NCBI GenBank assembly: GCA_910575725.1
Contig: CAJTFE010000003.1
Location: 1-64,000 of the forward strand
From: Clostridia bacterium
GTDB taxonomy: Bacteria; Bacillota; Clostridia; Lachnospirales; Lachnospiraceae
Length of the DNA: 64,000 bases
Reading direction: 5' to 3'
In this document: positions 51,842 through 60,452 of the stretch, piece after piece
How the letters are laid out: each line of letters opens with the position of its first letter
How positions within the stretch are numbered: the first letter of the stretch is position 1
Notes under the pieces: model-generated
The model's database searches: none
Seen by the model: the letters and a program-made list of their open reading frames with translations, nothing else
What the model was told of the DNA's origin: nothing
Position numbers and translations under genes: made by a program

Positions 51842-52261
51842 CTATGCCCAGTCCTCTTCCTCTTCTGCCTCAGCAGACGGCTCGAGAACGCCTGCCCTTC
51901 CTGTGTCCAGAACCGCCTCGGCCAGTTCCTCCACACAGCCCGCTGTATCACGCAGGTTTGCCGCTTCAATCAGCATAGGAAGATTTACACCGCACAATAC
52001 CTTTGCATTGTATTTTTCCCTCAGCATCATTGCCACGTTGCAGGGTGTGCCTCCGAACAAATCTGTCAGTATCAGCACCTTACCCCTGGAAGCCTGAATC
52101 AGCGCCTCGGCCTTTTCATAATATTCCTCTATGGATGTTCCGGCCGTTAAGGATACGGCTTCCACCTGTTCAAGTGTTCCTACAATCAGCTCTGCACTGG
52201 CTATCAGCTCTTCTCCGAATCTTCCGTGATTCATTATCATAATGAAAACAGGTTCACTCAC
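51842..52261 (-). CDS. Mannose-family PTS component IIA
   Basis: A 139-residue phosphotransfer protein. The phospho-His is in FIMIMNHGRFGEELIASAEL, and VLILTDLFGGTPCNVAMMLR is the family's second conserved block. The C-terminus is unusually acidic (AEAEEEEDWA). It is the first gene of the PTS operon, with a promoter about 100 bases upstream. Confidence 0.93.
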   Translation of the reverse strand: MSEPVFIMIMNHGRFGEELIASAELIVGTLEQVEAVSLTAGTSIEEYYEKAEALIQASRGKVLILTDLFGGTPCNVAMMLREKYNAKVLCGVNLPMLIEAANLRDTAGCVEELAEAVLDTGRAGVLEPSAEAEEEEDWA

Positions 52262-52361
52262 TTTGTCTCCCTCCTTTCCAAATGCTTTCTCCAGGCATTC
52301 GGTTTTTCATGCAGTCTTCCTTGTTATCCCCTAACCGCGCCTTTGTGTTCCTTGTTAGTCT

Positions 52362-52390
52362 ATTATAGCTTTGAAGTTGCTAATTTGCAA
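52362..52390 (-). promoter_or_regulatory. Promoter of the mannose-family PTS operon
   Basis: TTGCAA (52,385-52,390) and TATAAT (52,362-52,367) are 17 bp apart on the minus strand. The -35 region overlaps AATTTGCAA, which recurs near 52,497-52,506; both may be DeoR-type operator halves. Confidence 0.75.
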
Positions 52391-52512
52391 GTATATGTTG
52401 TAAATTCGCCCATTTCAACAATTTTAACCCCGTTCTTTTGTGTATTCTTACCAATAAATCTTCTTAAATATGTAATTATGCATATTTTAAGTTGTAAATT
52501 TGCAATTTATGA

Positions 52513-52542
52513 GTTGAATTTGACATCCGGAACAAAGTATAA
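52513..52542 (+). promoter_or_regulatory. Candidate promoter of the deoR-type gene
   Basis: TTGAAT (52,513-52,518) and TATAAT (52,537-52,542) are 18 bp apart. A second -10-like TATACT lies about 45 bases downstream. The 52,262-52,640 gap is otherwise AT-rich control DNA with repeats of TTGTAAATT. Confidence 0.55.
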
Positions 52543-52640
52543 TAAGGTTAATGATATATCCGTTCCTTTTTGCTGGATTTATGCTATACTTATAAACAGA
52601 AATATTTGCGGAACAATTATAATCGAAACGAGAGAATACT

Positions 52641-53486
52641 ATGAAAAAACTGAGTTCAAGCCAGCGCCAGAAGCAGATTCTGGAACTGCTTTCCAAAAAC
52701 GGAGCTATGAAGACCTTGGATTTGTCCAACTATTTCCACGTATCCAGAGAGACCATGCGGCGGGATCTGCTTGCTTTGACCGAACAGGGCGCCATTGAAA
52801 AATGGTTTGGCGGAGTGATCTGCTCCAGCCATATTGCCCAGCATCCGTCTATCTATGGGGATATTAAGAACTGGATGGGCGCAGATGCTCCAGGCGTGGA
52901 TGACAAGGATTACAGCATCCAGGTTCTTGATGAAAAAATGGAACTGCACTCTGATATAAAGAAGCAGATCAGCCAGAAGGCGCTGGAATTTCTTCCGCCC
53001 CGGGCAACGATATTTGTGGATAACGGAAGTACGACTCTTCATCTTGCCCAGCTTCTAAGCCAGATGTCCGGCTATACCATTATCACTGCCTCTATTCCCG
53101 TTATCAATGCATGTATCAACAGCTCCAACAAGCTTATTATATGCGGCGGTGTCGTGGATCCTCTGATTATGTCTGCCACCGGGAACCCTACGGTAGAGCT
53201 TCTGAATCAGCTTAAGACGGATGTGGCTGTCTTTGGAAGCTCTGGCTTTAAATCAAATGGAGGGCCTACCGGAAATGATCTGGATTACAGCCAGATTAAA
53301 AAAGCGGCTTTGCGAAATACGCAGAAAAGTGTGGTTCTTGCGGACAGCAGTAAGGCGGCTTATTCTTCTATGATTCAGTTTGCTTCGTGGAGGGATATTG
53401 ATTATCTGGTTACGGATTCGCAGATGGATCCGGGGTTTCGTAATCAGTATGCGGGGAGTGTGGAGATTGTGTTTGCTGATAGTTAG
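52641..53486 (+). CDS. DeoR-family transcriptional regulator
   Basis: A 281-residue repressor. The N-terminal HTH is SSSQRQKQILELLSKNGAMK, then TLDLSNYFHVSRETMRRDLL and EQGAIEKWFGGVI. The sugar-phosphate sensor domain has IFVDNGSTTLHLAQLL, GGVVDP and KKAALRNTQKSVVLADSSKA. It is divergent from the mannose-family PTS operon and most likely represses it, responding to a ketose or polyol phosphate. Confidence 0.92.
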   Translation: MKKLSSSQRQKQILELLSKNGAMKTLDLSNYFHVSRETMRRDLLALTEQGAIEKWFGGVICSSHIAQHPSIYGDIKNWMGADAPGVDDKDYSIQVLDEKMELHSDIKKQISQKALEFLPPRATIFVDNGSTTLHLAQLLSQMSGYTIITASIPVINACINSSNKLIICGGVVDPLIMSATGNPTVELLNQLKTDVAVFGSSGFKSNGGPTGNDLDYSQIKKAALRNTQKSVVLADSSKAAYSSMIQFASWRDIDYLVTDSQMDPGFRNQYAGSVEIVFADS

Positions 53487-53498
53487 ATGGGGACGGAC

Positions 53499-53705
53499 GG
53501 CTGCGGCGGAATCGGCCCTCCGGCTTTTCCATATCCTGTGTTCGGACGGTTCTCGTACAGGCTGTCTGCTCTGGATGGACATTGCTTTTGCATTTTGTAG
53601 AAGGCTCTTGGATTTTGAGCTATGTCCGTCCAGTTCAGACAGCCTGTACGCGAACAGCCGGACACTGGATATTGGAAATGCCGGAGGGCCGATTCCGCCG
53701 CAGCC
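53499..53705 (+). repeat. Long inverted repeat with terminator end
   Basis: Arms of about 84 bases (53,499-53,582 and 53,622-53,705) are inverted copies with some mismatches, both including GGCTGCGGCGGAATCGGCCC or its complement. The right arm is followed by TGTTTTTTG. It lies between the convergent deoR-type and kinase genes and can act as a large terminator, or it may be a small mobile hairpin element. Confidence 0.8.
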
Positions 53706-53814
53706 TGTTTTTTGAGAGTGGGGTGGGATTATTGGGGTGCTGCCGGTTTTTGGGGTGGAGTGGGGTTATTGGGGCGCAGCCTGTTTTTGGGAGGCGGGGC
53801 GGGGTTATTGGGTG
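53703..53814. repeat. G-rich tandem repeats
   Basis: Three degenerate units of about 37-39 bases (53,703-53,741, 53,742-53,778, 53,779-53,814), each GCC-GTTTTT-...-GGGG-TTATTGGG. Many runs of three or four G on the plus strand could form G-quadruplexes. The last unit reaches the stop codon of the kinase gene. Confidence 0.7.
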
Positions 53815-55331
53815 TTTAGCTGGGTGTAGAGGGGGTGGAGTTTTTGGGTGAAACTCTCGTAGAGTTTTATGTAGGGTTTGTATTGGCGGTGTTTTTCTTT
53901 GTCTGGGCGGAAGAGGGTTTTGACTTCTGCGTGTTCTTTTGCTAGTGCTTTGATGTCTTTTACTTCGCCGGCGCCGGCTGCTGCAAGGATTGCGGCTCCC
54001 CAGAGGGCGGCGTCTCCGCGGCCTAGACGGGCGAATTCGCAGCCGGTGACATCTGCGAGCATCTGGGGCCAGATGGTGGACTTGGCTCCTCCGCCGATAA
54101 GCTTGATCTGTTTTCCTGTGTATTCTGGGTATTGTTTTTTAAGGCTGTCCAGGGTTAGCGCCAGATCGTAGGAGAATCCCTCCAGAAGGGCATGGTAGAA
54201 GTGGCCTTTCCCGTGATTCCAGGTGTGGCCCATGAACAGGCCTTTCATTTCGCTGTCAAAGGGCATTGCGCTGCCTCCCAGAAGGCCGATGCTTATCAGC
54301 TTTTCGCTGCCTGGGCCGATCTTTTCTGCCAGCTCTTCTGCTTTTTTGAAGGCTTCCTTTTTATCTGTTCCTGTTTCCTGTAAAAAGTTCTCTACAAACC
54401 AGTCAATGGTGATGCCGGAACCTTGGATGTACTTGTGGGCATAATAGCTTTCTGCGTCGATGGATCCGATTATGTCATAATTGCGCCGTTCCAGATCCAG
54501 GCGTACCTCGGGCACCCGGCAGCTTACGGCTCCGTAGGATGCTGCTTCGAAGATTAGGTCTCCGTCGTCGAATACTGCTGCTCCTGTGCAGCCGCTTACT
54601 TTATCCCCGGCCCCGGCTACCAGTGGTATGCCTGCCGGAAGCCCGAGCTGCTTTGCCGCCTCCCCGGAAAGGTATCCGCCTATGGCGGTGCAGGATACGA
54701 TCTGGGGCAGTATAAAGCTGTCTACCTCCAGATCCTTGCAGATCTGTTGTGACCACTGTCTGGTGCGGATATCGGACAATCCGGTCCAGGTGATTAGGGA
54801 GTAATCAATCTTTGCCTCGTCTACGGGGATGTTTGACATTTTGCCGATGATATAGCCGTTCAGCATAACGTATTTTGCAATGTGTTTGTGTTTTTCGGGA
54901 AATGCTTCCTTGAACCAGGCGTACTTTGCGCACATTACCGGGGCGTTTGTTCCCCCGATCTCAAAAAGCTCCCTCCCGAACTGTTCCCTCTGCCTATCGG
55001 CGTAGGGGAAGTACCTGCCGTCCAGGGTACAGGACCAGGTGGTTACATCGTTCCAGTCCTCGTCTACTCCCATGGAGCCGGCCATCTGGCCTGTGAAGGC
55101 AATGGCTTCTATGGATCCGGCACGCTGGCCCAGGCTTTCTGTTGTATGGGCAATGCAGGAGCAGACTGCCCTGTAAAGCTCCTCCCCATGCTGGAGAAAT
55201 ACGCCCGGGGCGGGCCGTTCATCCTTTACTGGCTCGCTCCACCCTGCATGGAGCCTGCCGTCCAGGGAATAGACTCCTGTTTTGATAAAGCTGGTTCCCA
55301 GATCCACGCCCATATACAGCTTTTCTTTCAT
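53805..55331 (-). CDS. FGGY-family carbohydrate kinase (xylulokinase-like)
   Basis: A 508-residue kinase counted from ATG 55,331 (55,337 is also possible). The N-terminal FGGY domain begins KLYMGVDLGTSFIKTGVYSL, with TGQMAGSMGVDEDW in the sugar pocket. The C-terminal domain has the ATP-site motifs VAGAGDKVSGCTGAAVF and IKLIGGGAKSTIWPQMLADV. It resembles xylulokinases more than glycerol kinases, but the substrate is not certain. It is the last gene of the catabolic run starting at 59,371. Confidence 0.88.
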   Translation of the reverse strand: MKEKLYMGVDLGTSFIKTGVYSLDGRLHAGWSEPVKDERPAPGVFLQHGEELYRAVCSCIAHTTESLGQRAGSIEAIAFTGQMAGSMGVDEDWNDVTTWSCTLDGRYFPYADRQREQFGRELFEIGGTNAPVMCAKYAWFKEAFPEKHKHIAKYVMLNGYIIGKMSNIPVDEAKIDYSLITWTGLSDIRTRQWSQQICKDLEVDSFILPQIVSCTAIGGYLSGEAAKQLGLPAGIPLVAGAGDKVSGCTGAAVFDDGDLIFEAASYGAVSCRVPEVRLDLERRNYDIIGSIDAESYYAHKYIQGSGITIDWFVENFLQETGTDKKEAFKKAEELAEKIGPGSEKLISIGLLGGSAMPFDSEMKGLFMGHTWNHGKGHFYHALLEGFSYDLALTLDSLKKQYPEYTGKQIKLIGGGAKSTIWPQMLADVTGCEFARLGRGDAALWGAAILAAAGAGEVKDIKALAKEHAEVKTLFRPDKEKHRQYKPYIKLYESFTQKLHPLYTQLNTQ

Positions 55332-55351
55332 ATGCATACATCCTTTCTGCA

Positions 55352-55954
55352 TCATTCCCAATTGGGGTTGTCGATTATGGCCGGCGCTCCGTCACGCTCT
55401 ACCAGGAGTTTGCGGTATCCTTTCGTTTCGATGGAGCCATAATCATGCCCGGCGTCTGCCCGGAATACAAAGAAGGTTACAAGCTGCTCGTCCGGACTCA
55501 CATTGATGCTCCTGTGGGCGTAACGCTTCGGCACATACACCGCCTGCCCGGCAGACAGCTCCTGGGCAGACCAGTCTCCTTCAAGATTCTCCAGAAGCAT
55601 ATAGCCGCGGCCCTTAAGACAATAGTAAACCTCTCCTGTTTCTAGAATGGTATGAAAATGACCTTTTGTAAAGTAATATTCGTCACCGATTTTACCGGGA
55701 TTCAAAATGGAACAGCCAAAGGCCAGATCTCCCGCAGTCTCGGGAACCGGCATCCCGTGAAATTCGTAAATCAGGGAATCCTCCTTCTCCAAAGCTGCCT
55801 GGAACGCCGCCTCATCAGCAAACATTCCCTTCATCTGGCTTAAGTAGCGTTTTCCTGTGTCCACCTTCTGGGAAAGCCCAGTGGTCAAATCAAAATCAAT
55901 GGTGCATCCTTTGAGGAAATCCAGGGGATCTCCGGATATATGAAAACCTGCCAT
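55352..55954 (-). CDS. Cupin-type phosphoglucose isomerase (archaeal-type GPI)
   Basis: A 200-residue metal-dependent isomerase starting at ATG 55,954; AGGAGG upstream comes from repeat B. The cupin metal site is visible as KGHFHTILETGEVYYCLKGR (His, His, Glu) with a second His in VPKRYAHRSINVSPDEQ. This GPI class, first described in archaea, interconverts glucose-6-phosphate and fructose-6-phosphate; bacterial copies often sit in sugar-catabolic operons. It lies between the AroE-like and kinase genes. Confidence 0.85.
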   Translation of the reverse strand: MAGFHISGDPLDFLKGCTIDFDLTTGLSQKVDTGKRYLSQMKGMFADEAAFQAALEKEDSLIYEFHGMPVPETAGDLAFGCSILNPGKIGDEYYFTKGHFHTILETGEVYYCLKGRGYMLLENLEGDWSAQELSAGQAVYVPKRYAHRSINVSPDEQLVTFFVFRADAGHDYGSIETKGYRKLLVERDGAPAIIDNPNWE

Positions 55955-55967
55955 CTCTATAACTCCT

Positions 55968-56095
55968 CCTATTCTAAGTCGCTGCGCGACAGCACTAAAG
56001 TGCAAAGTCCCTTCGGCACACCCGTAATGAGAGAAACTTTTATTCGAAAGAGCACTCATAAAAGTTCCTCTCGTGCGCCTTTGCGACTTTGCCGC
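55968..56095 (-). repeat. Repeat B, full-length hairpin copy (cupin isomerase leader)
   Basis: GCAAAGTC (56,002-56,009) pairs with GACTTTGC (56,085-56,092). Relative to the cdd copy, two pairs differ in both arms (T-A to C-G and C-G to T-A), so pairing is kept. The inner AACTTTTAT/ATAAAAGTT stem is present. The minus-strand end AGAATAGGAGG is the ribosome site of the downstream gene. Confidence 0.85.
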
Positions 56096-56097
56096 CT

Positions 56098-56143
56098 TAT
56101 TCCAGTTCCATAATATCCTCCACAATACACGGATATGAAGGAT
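56098..56143 (-). repeat. Repeat A, short copy joined to repeat B
   Basis: CCAGTTCCATAATATCC with a degenerate hairpin remainder abuts repeat B and lies 12 bases after the AroE-like stop codon. Here the copy is not directly before a start codon; repeat B is. Confidence 0.7.
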
Positions 56144-56154
56144 ATAAGATATCT

Positions 56155-57105
56155 TTATCTCTTATTAAATTTTGCCGCAATCCGATCCATCTCTTTTAAG
56201 CGCTCACCCAGAATCTCTGTATGGAAAACCTCGGCAATTACCTGTGTCCAGCCGTAGATAAAATACATCCATCCGTCGTTTACCTGGACGTTCCGGGAGT
56301 CTGCCTGCGCCTCTGCCTGGTGCATAAACAGCCGTTCGCCTCTGTAATTCAGTTCCCACACAATGGCCTCCTCCGGGAACAGAGCCGCGTCGGTCAGCGG
56401 AGAGCCGGGGCGATCCTTTCCAAGGCCTGTGGCATTGATCACAAGAGAGCCCTTTCCCATTTTTGCCAGAACCTCATCGTTCTGTCCCGGCTCCGGGGTC
56501 AGATAGTATTCCGTAGGAATCCCGGCCGGATTCATGCCCTCGTTGATACGCTCAATCTCGGTCAGCCTGGGCTGGCTGCGGTTTGCAATGACAATCTTTG
56601 CCGGATCATTGCCCTTTCCTGCATTGCGCATATAGTAGGAGCACATGGAAATGGCGCTGCCGCCGGCTCCCATAATGAATACGCCTGCCTCCTTATGCTC
56701 CTTCCAATAATCCTTTGGAACAAACTCTTCCATGGCCATACCGCAGGTAATGGGATCCTTGGCATGTCCGCAGAGCTTTCCGTCCTGTTTTGAGATAGAG
56801 GACAGCTCACCGAACTGAAGGGCGTAGGGATCCAGGTATTCAAACATGTCCTTGGCCCCATTGTATAAATCAATCTTGTGAGTTGTCACCAGGGCTCCCA
56901 TAGAAAGAGGATCCTTCTTTATGAACTCCACTACCTCCCGGTAAACTTCCGGCTTTTCATGGATGGCGATATCAATTCCCTTCATCACCGTATCCTTCAG
57001 CCCCAGCGCCTGGGCCCACTCCGGAAATACCTTCATAATGGAAGAGGAGCCTGTGGTTACGCCGATAAAATACATGGTAGGCTGTGCTGCTTTTTCCAAT
57101 TTCAT
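56155..57105 (-). CDS. Shikimate-dehydrogenase-like (AroE-fold) oxidoreductase
   Basis: A 316-residue protein. AroE-like marks are GVTTGSSSIMKVFPEWAQAL (Ser-rich substrate loop), ALVTTHKIDLYNGAKDMFEY (catalytic Lys in an altered TTHK motif), CGHAKDPITCGMAMEEF (Asp of the catalytic pair) and the NADP-binding FIMGAGGSAISMCSYYMRNA. It is longer than AroE by about 40 residues, and its neighbours are sugar-catabolic genes, so it may act on another hydroxylated ring or chain. GGAGGT precedes the ATG. Confidence 0.8.
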   Translation of the reverse strand: MKLEKAAQPTMYFIGVTTGSSSIMKVFPEWAQALGLKDTVMKGIDIAIHEKPEVYREVVEFIKKDPLSMGALVTTHKIDLYNGAKDMFEYLDPYALQFGELSSISKQDGKLCGHAKDPITCGMAMEEFVPKDYWKEHKEAGVFIMGAGGSAISMCSYYMRNAGKGNDPAKIVIANRSQPRLTEIERINEGMNPAGIPTEYYLTPEPGQNDEVLAKMGKGSLVINATGLGKDRPGSPLTDAALFPEEAIVWELNYRGERLFMHQAEAQADSRNVQVNDGWMYFIYGWTQVIAEVFHTEILGERLKEMDRIAAKFNKR

Positions 57106-57125
57106 TCTTCTTTACCTCCATTAAG

Positions 57126-57224
57126 AGTTCCGTAATATCCCTCATAGTGCACCTCTATGAAATCAATTTCCGGCCGCAAGTCCATGTGTCCGTAAATCGA
57201 TTTGTGCACTCTGAGGGATATTAC
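57126..57224 (-). repeat. Repeat A, full-length hairpin copy (AroE-like leader)
   Basis: GTAATATCC and ATAGTGCAC (57,132-57,152) pair with the arm at 57,204-57,224. The inner stem uses CCGG/CCG where the aroD copy has CCAG/CTGG, another compensatory difference. The gene start follows 20 bases downstream. Confidence 0.8.
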
Positions 57225-57236
57225 TGTTTTGGCTTT

Positions 57237-58277
57237 TCATTCAAAGCATATTACATGTTTGATCCCCTTCGCCTGACGGGCATTCTCAAAGGCGGCTGTG
57301 ATATCCGCCAACTGATAGCGGTCTGTGATCATCTCATTTACATTCAGAAGCCCCTGGGAAACGAATTCCAGCGTCTTCCGGAACTGGGCGATGGAAGAAC
57401 GTGTGGATCCGGTCACATACAGTTCATGGTAGTGTATCTGGTTGGTATCCAGGGCCACCGGCTGCTTATTCGCCGGAATTCCTCCAAAGAAATTCACCCG
57501 GCCCCCATAGTTCATCAAAGGCAGCATGGCGGCCTGTACCGAAGGCACCGGACAGGCTGTAACCGCCACATCCAGTCCCCTGCCCTGTGTCCAGGTTTTT
57601 ACAAAGCCCGGCAGGTCGTCTCCGCAGTAGGTGTCCACAAAGGGAAGACGTCTCTTCACATCCGCCAGACGCTCCTGAGAAATATCATTCATCAGCACGG
57701 CGGCTCCGGCCATATGTAAGAGCATGGCATGGCAGAAGCCGATGGGGCCAGCTCCCACTACCATGGCGTATTCCCCAGGCTTTACAAAGCATTTGGTAAA
57801 GCCGTTATAGGCGCAGGACAAAGGCTCCGTGACTGCCGCTTCTGCCGGGGAAACGCCCTTTGGCAGTACCATCAGATTCCCCCTTGTCACGGCCTCTGCC
57901 GGAATTTTTACATACTCTGCAAAGGCGCCGTCCATATTGATGCCGAAGGCACGGTAATCGTCACAGAGATGGAACTTTCCGTCCACACAGCGATCGCAGA
58001 TGCCGCAGCCGATGTTTGGCTGCATGCCCACCTGCATGCCTGGTTTGTAAAAGGGAACCTTATCTCCTGTCTTTACTATGGTTCCTGCGAATTCATGCCC
58101 CAGAATCAGCGGATGGTCTTCATCCACGCCTTTCTGGCCGTTCTGCCACATGCGGACATCTGTGCCGCAGACAGCGGCGGCATCTGTTTTTAACAGTATT
58201 TCATGTTCATTGATTTCCGGAACGGGTACTTCCTCCAGACGGATGTCTCCCGGTCCATAAAGCCGAAGCGCTAACAT
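57237..58277 (-). CDS. Zinc-dependent medium-chain dehydrogenase (polyol type)
   Basis: A 346-residue enzyme of the sorbitol/threonine dehydrogenase group. Catalytic zinc ligands lie in AAAVCGTDVRMWQNG and ILGHEFAGTIV; the structural zinc loop is NIGCGICDRCVDGKFHLCDD. The NAD fold has VVGAGPIGFCHAMLLHMAGA. It probably oxidises a secondary hydroxyl of a polyol or sugar acid to a keto group. It lies between the Gfo/Idh/MocA and AroE-like genes, with repeats B and A in the gaps. Confidence 0.9.
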   Translation of the reverse strand: MLALRLYGPGDIRLEEVPVPEINEHEILLKTDAAAVCGTDVRMWQNGQKGVDEDHPLILGHEFAGTIVKTGDKVPFYKPGMQVGMQPNIGCGICDRCVDGKFHLCDDYRAFGINMDGAFAEYVKIPAEAVTRGNLMVLPKGVSPAEAAVTEPLSCAYNGFTKCFVKPGEYAMVVGAGPIGFCHAMLLHMAGAAVLMNDISQERLADVKRRLPFVDTYCGDDLPGFVKTWTQGRGLDVAVTACPVPSVQAAMLPLMNYGGRVNFFGGIPANKQPVALDTNQIHYHELYVTGSTRSSIAQFRKTLEFVSQGLLNVNEMITDRYQLADITAAFENARQAKGIKHVICFE

Positions 58278-58286
58278 ACTCTTGTC

Positions 58287-58334
58287 CTCCTAATTTAAAT
58301 CGCTGTGCGATAGCACGAAAGGGTAAAGCCGCTG
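58287..58334 (-). repeat. Repeat B, partial copy (zinc dehydrogenase leader)
   Basis: AAATCGCTGTGCGATAGCAC and GAAAGGGTAAAGCCGC match the start of repeat B. The minus-strand end gives TTAGGAGGA nine bases before the ATG at 58,277. Confidence 0.75.
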
Positions 58335-58345
58335 TTCCCCTTTTG

Positions 58346-59371
58346 CTATCTCACCTTAATGATCTCTTTTTCCGTAATGGAACGGTTTCCGGCCTCCACC
58401 GTGGCCACGGCCATGCGCCCGTCCACGCCGCTGACCTCCACCGGCGTGTCATTTAAAACCGCATTGACAAAGGAGGTGTCCTCTGCCAGGTAAGCGTCAA
58501 TAAACAAGGTCATCCAGCTGTTGACAAAGGGTGTTGCCGTTCCCTGCTCCACAGTGGTGCAGTGTACATGCTCCTTCTCAGAGCGTCCCACCTGAATCTT
58601 TCCCTTTGTTCCGATCAGCTCCATCTTGGAATCATAGCCATACTGCACATAGGCCGCACCGTCGATGCAGAAATGGACGCCGCTTTTCAGGATTCCGCTC
58701 ATAAGAACGCTGTCATAATAATCGGGATAATCTGCTTCTGCCTCGGGATTGCGGAAATTGCCGGCTACCGCATAGACGGTTTCAATATCGCTGCCTGCCA
58801 TCCACCGCACTGCGTCAATATCATGGCTGTTCACCTCTGCCAGGATTCCGTTTGACTTTTTGATGTCGTACATCCAGGGCCTTGGCTTGCTGGGGCCTCT
58901 GGTATTGGAATGAATCTGAACCAGTTCTCCGATGGCTCCCTCCTCCACCAGACGCTTTGCCTCCCGGAAGCTGGCGTCAAAACGGCGCATAAAGCCTATC
59001 TGAAGCTTTACCTTGTGCCGGTCGCAGGCTGCAATCATCTCGTCGCATTCTTCCACAGTCATTGCCATGGGCTTCTCACAGAAAATGTGCTTTCCTGCCG
59101 CCGCACAGTCTATGACAATCTGCTTATGCAGGTTGGTGGGCGCAACTACAATAACTGCATCGATCTCCGGATCGGAAAGAATCTCTTTATAATCGGAAAA
59201 GCATTTCTCAACGCCCAGTTCTTCTGCCGCTGCCTTTGCTGCTTCCTCCACGGCATCTGCCACTGCAGTGATACGTGCGTTTTCAATCTTGTTTTTATAA
59301 TTTCTCGCATGTATCATGCCTGCGCGTCCGCAGCCTATCAGACATACCTTAAGTATCTTTTCTGCTTCCAT
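58346..59371 (-). CDS. Gfo/Idh/MocA family oxidoreductase
   Basis: A 341-residue NAD(P)-dependent dehydrogenase starting behind AGGAGGG. The Rossmann motif is VCLIGCGRAGMIHARNYKNK, and the family's catalytic Lys is in CEKPMAMTVEECDEM. The C-terminal substrate domain carries the conserved His in EVNSHDIDAVRWMAGS. Inositol-2-dehydrogenase-like activity is the closest guess. It is the first gene of the catabolic run and has its own promoter at 59,455. Confidence 0.9.
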   Translation of the reverse strand: MEAEKILKVCLIGCGRAGMIHARNYKNKIENARITAVADAVEEAAKAAAEELGVEKCFSDYKEILSDPEIDAVIVVAPTNLHKQIVIDCAAAGKHIFCEKPMAMTVEECDEMIAACDRHKVKLQIGFMRRFDASFREAKRLVEEGAIGELVQIHSNTRGPSKPRPWMYDIKKSNGILAEVNSHDIDAVRWMAGSDIETVYAVAGNFRNPEAEADYPDYYDSVLMSGILKSGVHFCIDGAAYVQYGYDSKMELIGTKGKIQVGRSEKEHVHCTTVEQGTATPFVNSWMTLFIDAYLAEDTSFVNAVLNDTPVEVSGVDGRMAVATVEAGNRSITEKEIIKVR

Positions 59372-59454
59372 GTGTCTTTATCCCTCCTGGTTTTATTGTT
59401 CTGCACCTTGCCTTTTACTTTCATAAATCTTCGGCTGTGCTTTTATATGGTTTT

Positions 59455-59527
59455 ATTATGCATCATTTTACTTTCATTTTCAAGCATTTTCTTTTATTTA
59501 ATGAAAAAAGATAAAAAATAATGAAAA
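59455..59527 (-). promoter_or_regulatory. Promoter and operator candidates of the catabolic operon
   Basis: On the minus strand TTGAAA (59,478-59,483) and CATAAT (59,455-59,460) are 17 bp apart. Upstream, TAATGAAAA (plus orientation) repeats at 59,499-59,507 and 59,519-59,527, a 20-bp period suited to a dimeric activator. No gene was seen in 59,528-59,692. Confidence 0.6.
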
Positions 59528-59692
59528 CAAACAACAGTGTGTTGCAAAAAGCTTACCGCTCCTTTCCATTATTCAGCATCTATGGCATCCAGGCTGCAGC
59601 TTCGTATAACAACGATAAAATAATGATGCAATTTTTGTGTACAAAAGCTCTCGGAATTCATTGACACATTGGATAAAAGATGTATGATCAAA

Positions 59693-59743
59693 AATTACCT
59701 TCCATGAACAAGGGAACGCTTTCCCTATTCATGGAGGGTAATT
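59693..59743 (-). terminator. Terminator after the rloB-like gene
   Basis: A long stem pairs AATTACC-TTCCATGAA (from 59,693) with TTCATGGA-GGGTAATT (to 59,743). On the minus strand it is followed by TTTTTGA, 71 bases after the stop codon at 59,814. Confidence 0.75.
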
Positions 59744-59813
59744 GATTATTAATGACAAGTACCAAAAGACTGTTATTAAGATATGTTATATGATTCGATT
59801 TTGAAATTCCAAC

Positions 59814-60452
59814 TTACGAAATTTCAACCATAAACTGTTCTACCAATTTGTATACACTTGTATACGGGTTCATCTCTTTCATGTTTGTAAATATGCTCTT
59901 TCCCTCAGCACTATACTGTTTTTCCAAAGCTCTTGCATTGTCAATCGCTTTTTCTATATTGCCGTTTTGAACTATTTCACGAGTTTTACCTTCATGTCCT
60001 TTAGAATAAGTTCCGTATAAATGCGATGATAAGCGTCTGTATATTTCCTTTTTTGATATTTTCTCCTCTACATCCTCAAAATGCATCAGCAGCCAGGTTT
60101 CAAACAAATGATTAGAAATCAACAATTCATATTCAGCAGCCGCCTGCACTACGGCTTGGATATCCGGCGGATCATCACAGTCAAATGCCAAATATTTGCC
60201 ATAAGTATTGAATTTCTGATTGTTTTTCTCATCATTCATAAAATCGTCTGCAAAGTTTAGAACAGTCTGCGCATTTCCATTCGCAGTTTCCAGGACGACT
60301 TCTATATCTGTATATTTGTTTTTTTTAATAATCTCTGCAAAATAATCAAAATAATATTTCTCAGTTTTTCCTTCACAAAATATGAGGATACGTCCTATAT
60401 TAGTTTTCTTCGTTTCTGAAAGACGCTGCGGCGATAGCCTTGTTCTACCCAT
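59814..60452 (-). CDS. RloB/AbiLii-like protein (candidate phage defence)
   Basis: A 212-residue protein starting at ATG 60,452 (GGATGG upstream, within the end of the ATPase gene). RILIFCEGKTEKYYFDYFAE is the RloB signature, with a TOPRIM-like pattern: Glu in the first strand, then AFDCDDPPDIQAVVQAAAEY with the D-x-D. NHLFETWLLMHFEDVEEK is the third conserved block. RloB is the partner of RloA in type I restriction loci and of AbiLi in lactococcal abortive infection. Nuclease-like activity is predicted, not proved. Confidence 0.85.
   Translation of the reverse strand: MGRTRLSPQRLSETKKTNIGRILIFCEGKTEKYYFDYFAEIIKKNKYTDIEVVLETANGNAQTVLNFADDFMNDEKNNQKFNTYGKYLAFDCDDPPDIQAVVQAAAEYELLISNHLFETWLLMHFEDVEEKISKKEIYRRLSSHLYGTYSKGHEGKTREIVQNGNIEKAIDNARALEKQYSAEGKSIFTNMKEMNPYTSVYKLVEQFMVEIS

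Noticed and set aside
55955..56125. N-terminal extension of the cupin isomerase
   Set aside because: The added residues are translated repeat A/B. The AGGAGG site and the conserved protein start point to ATG 55,954.
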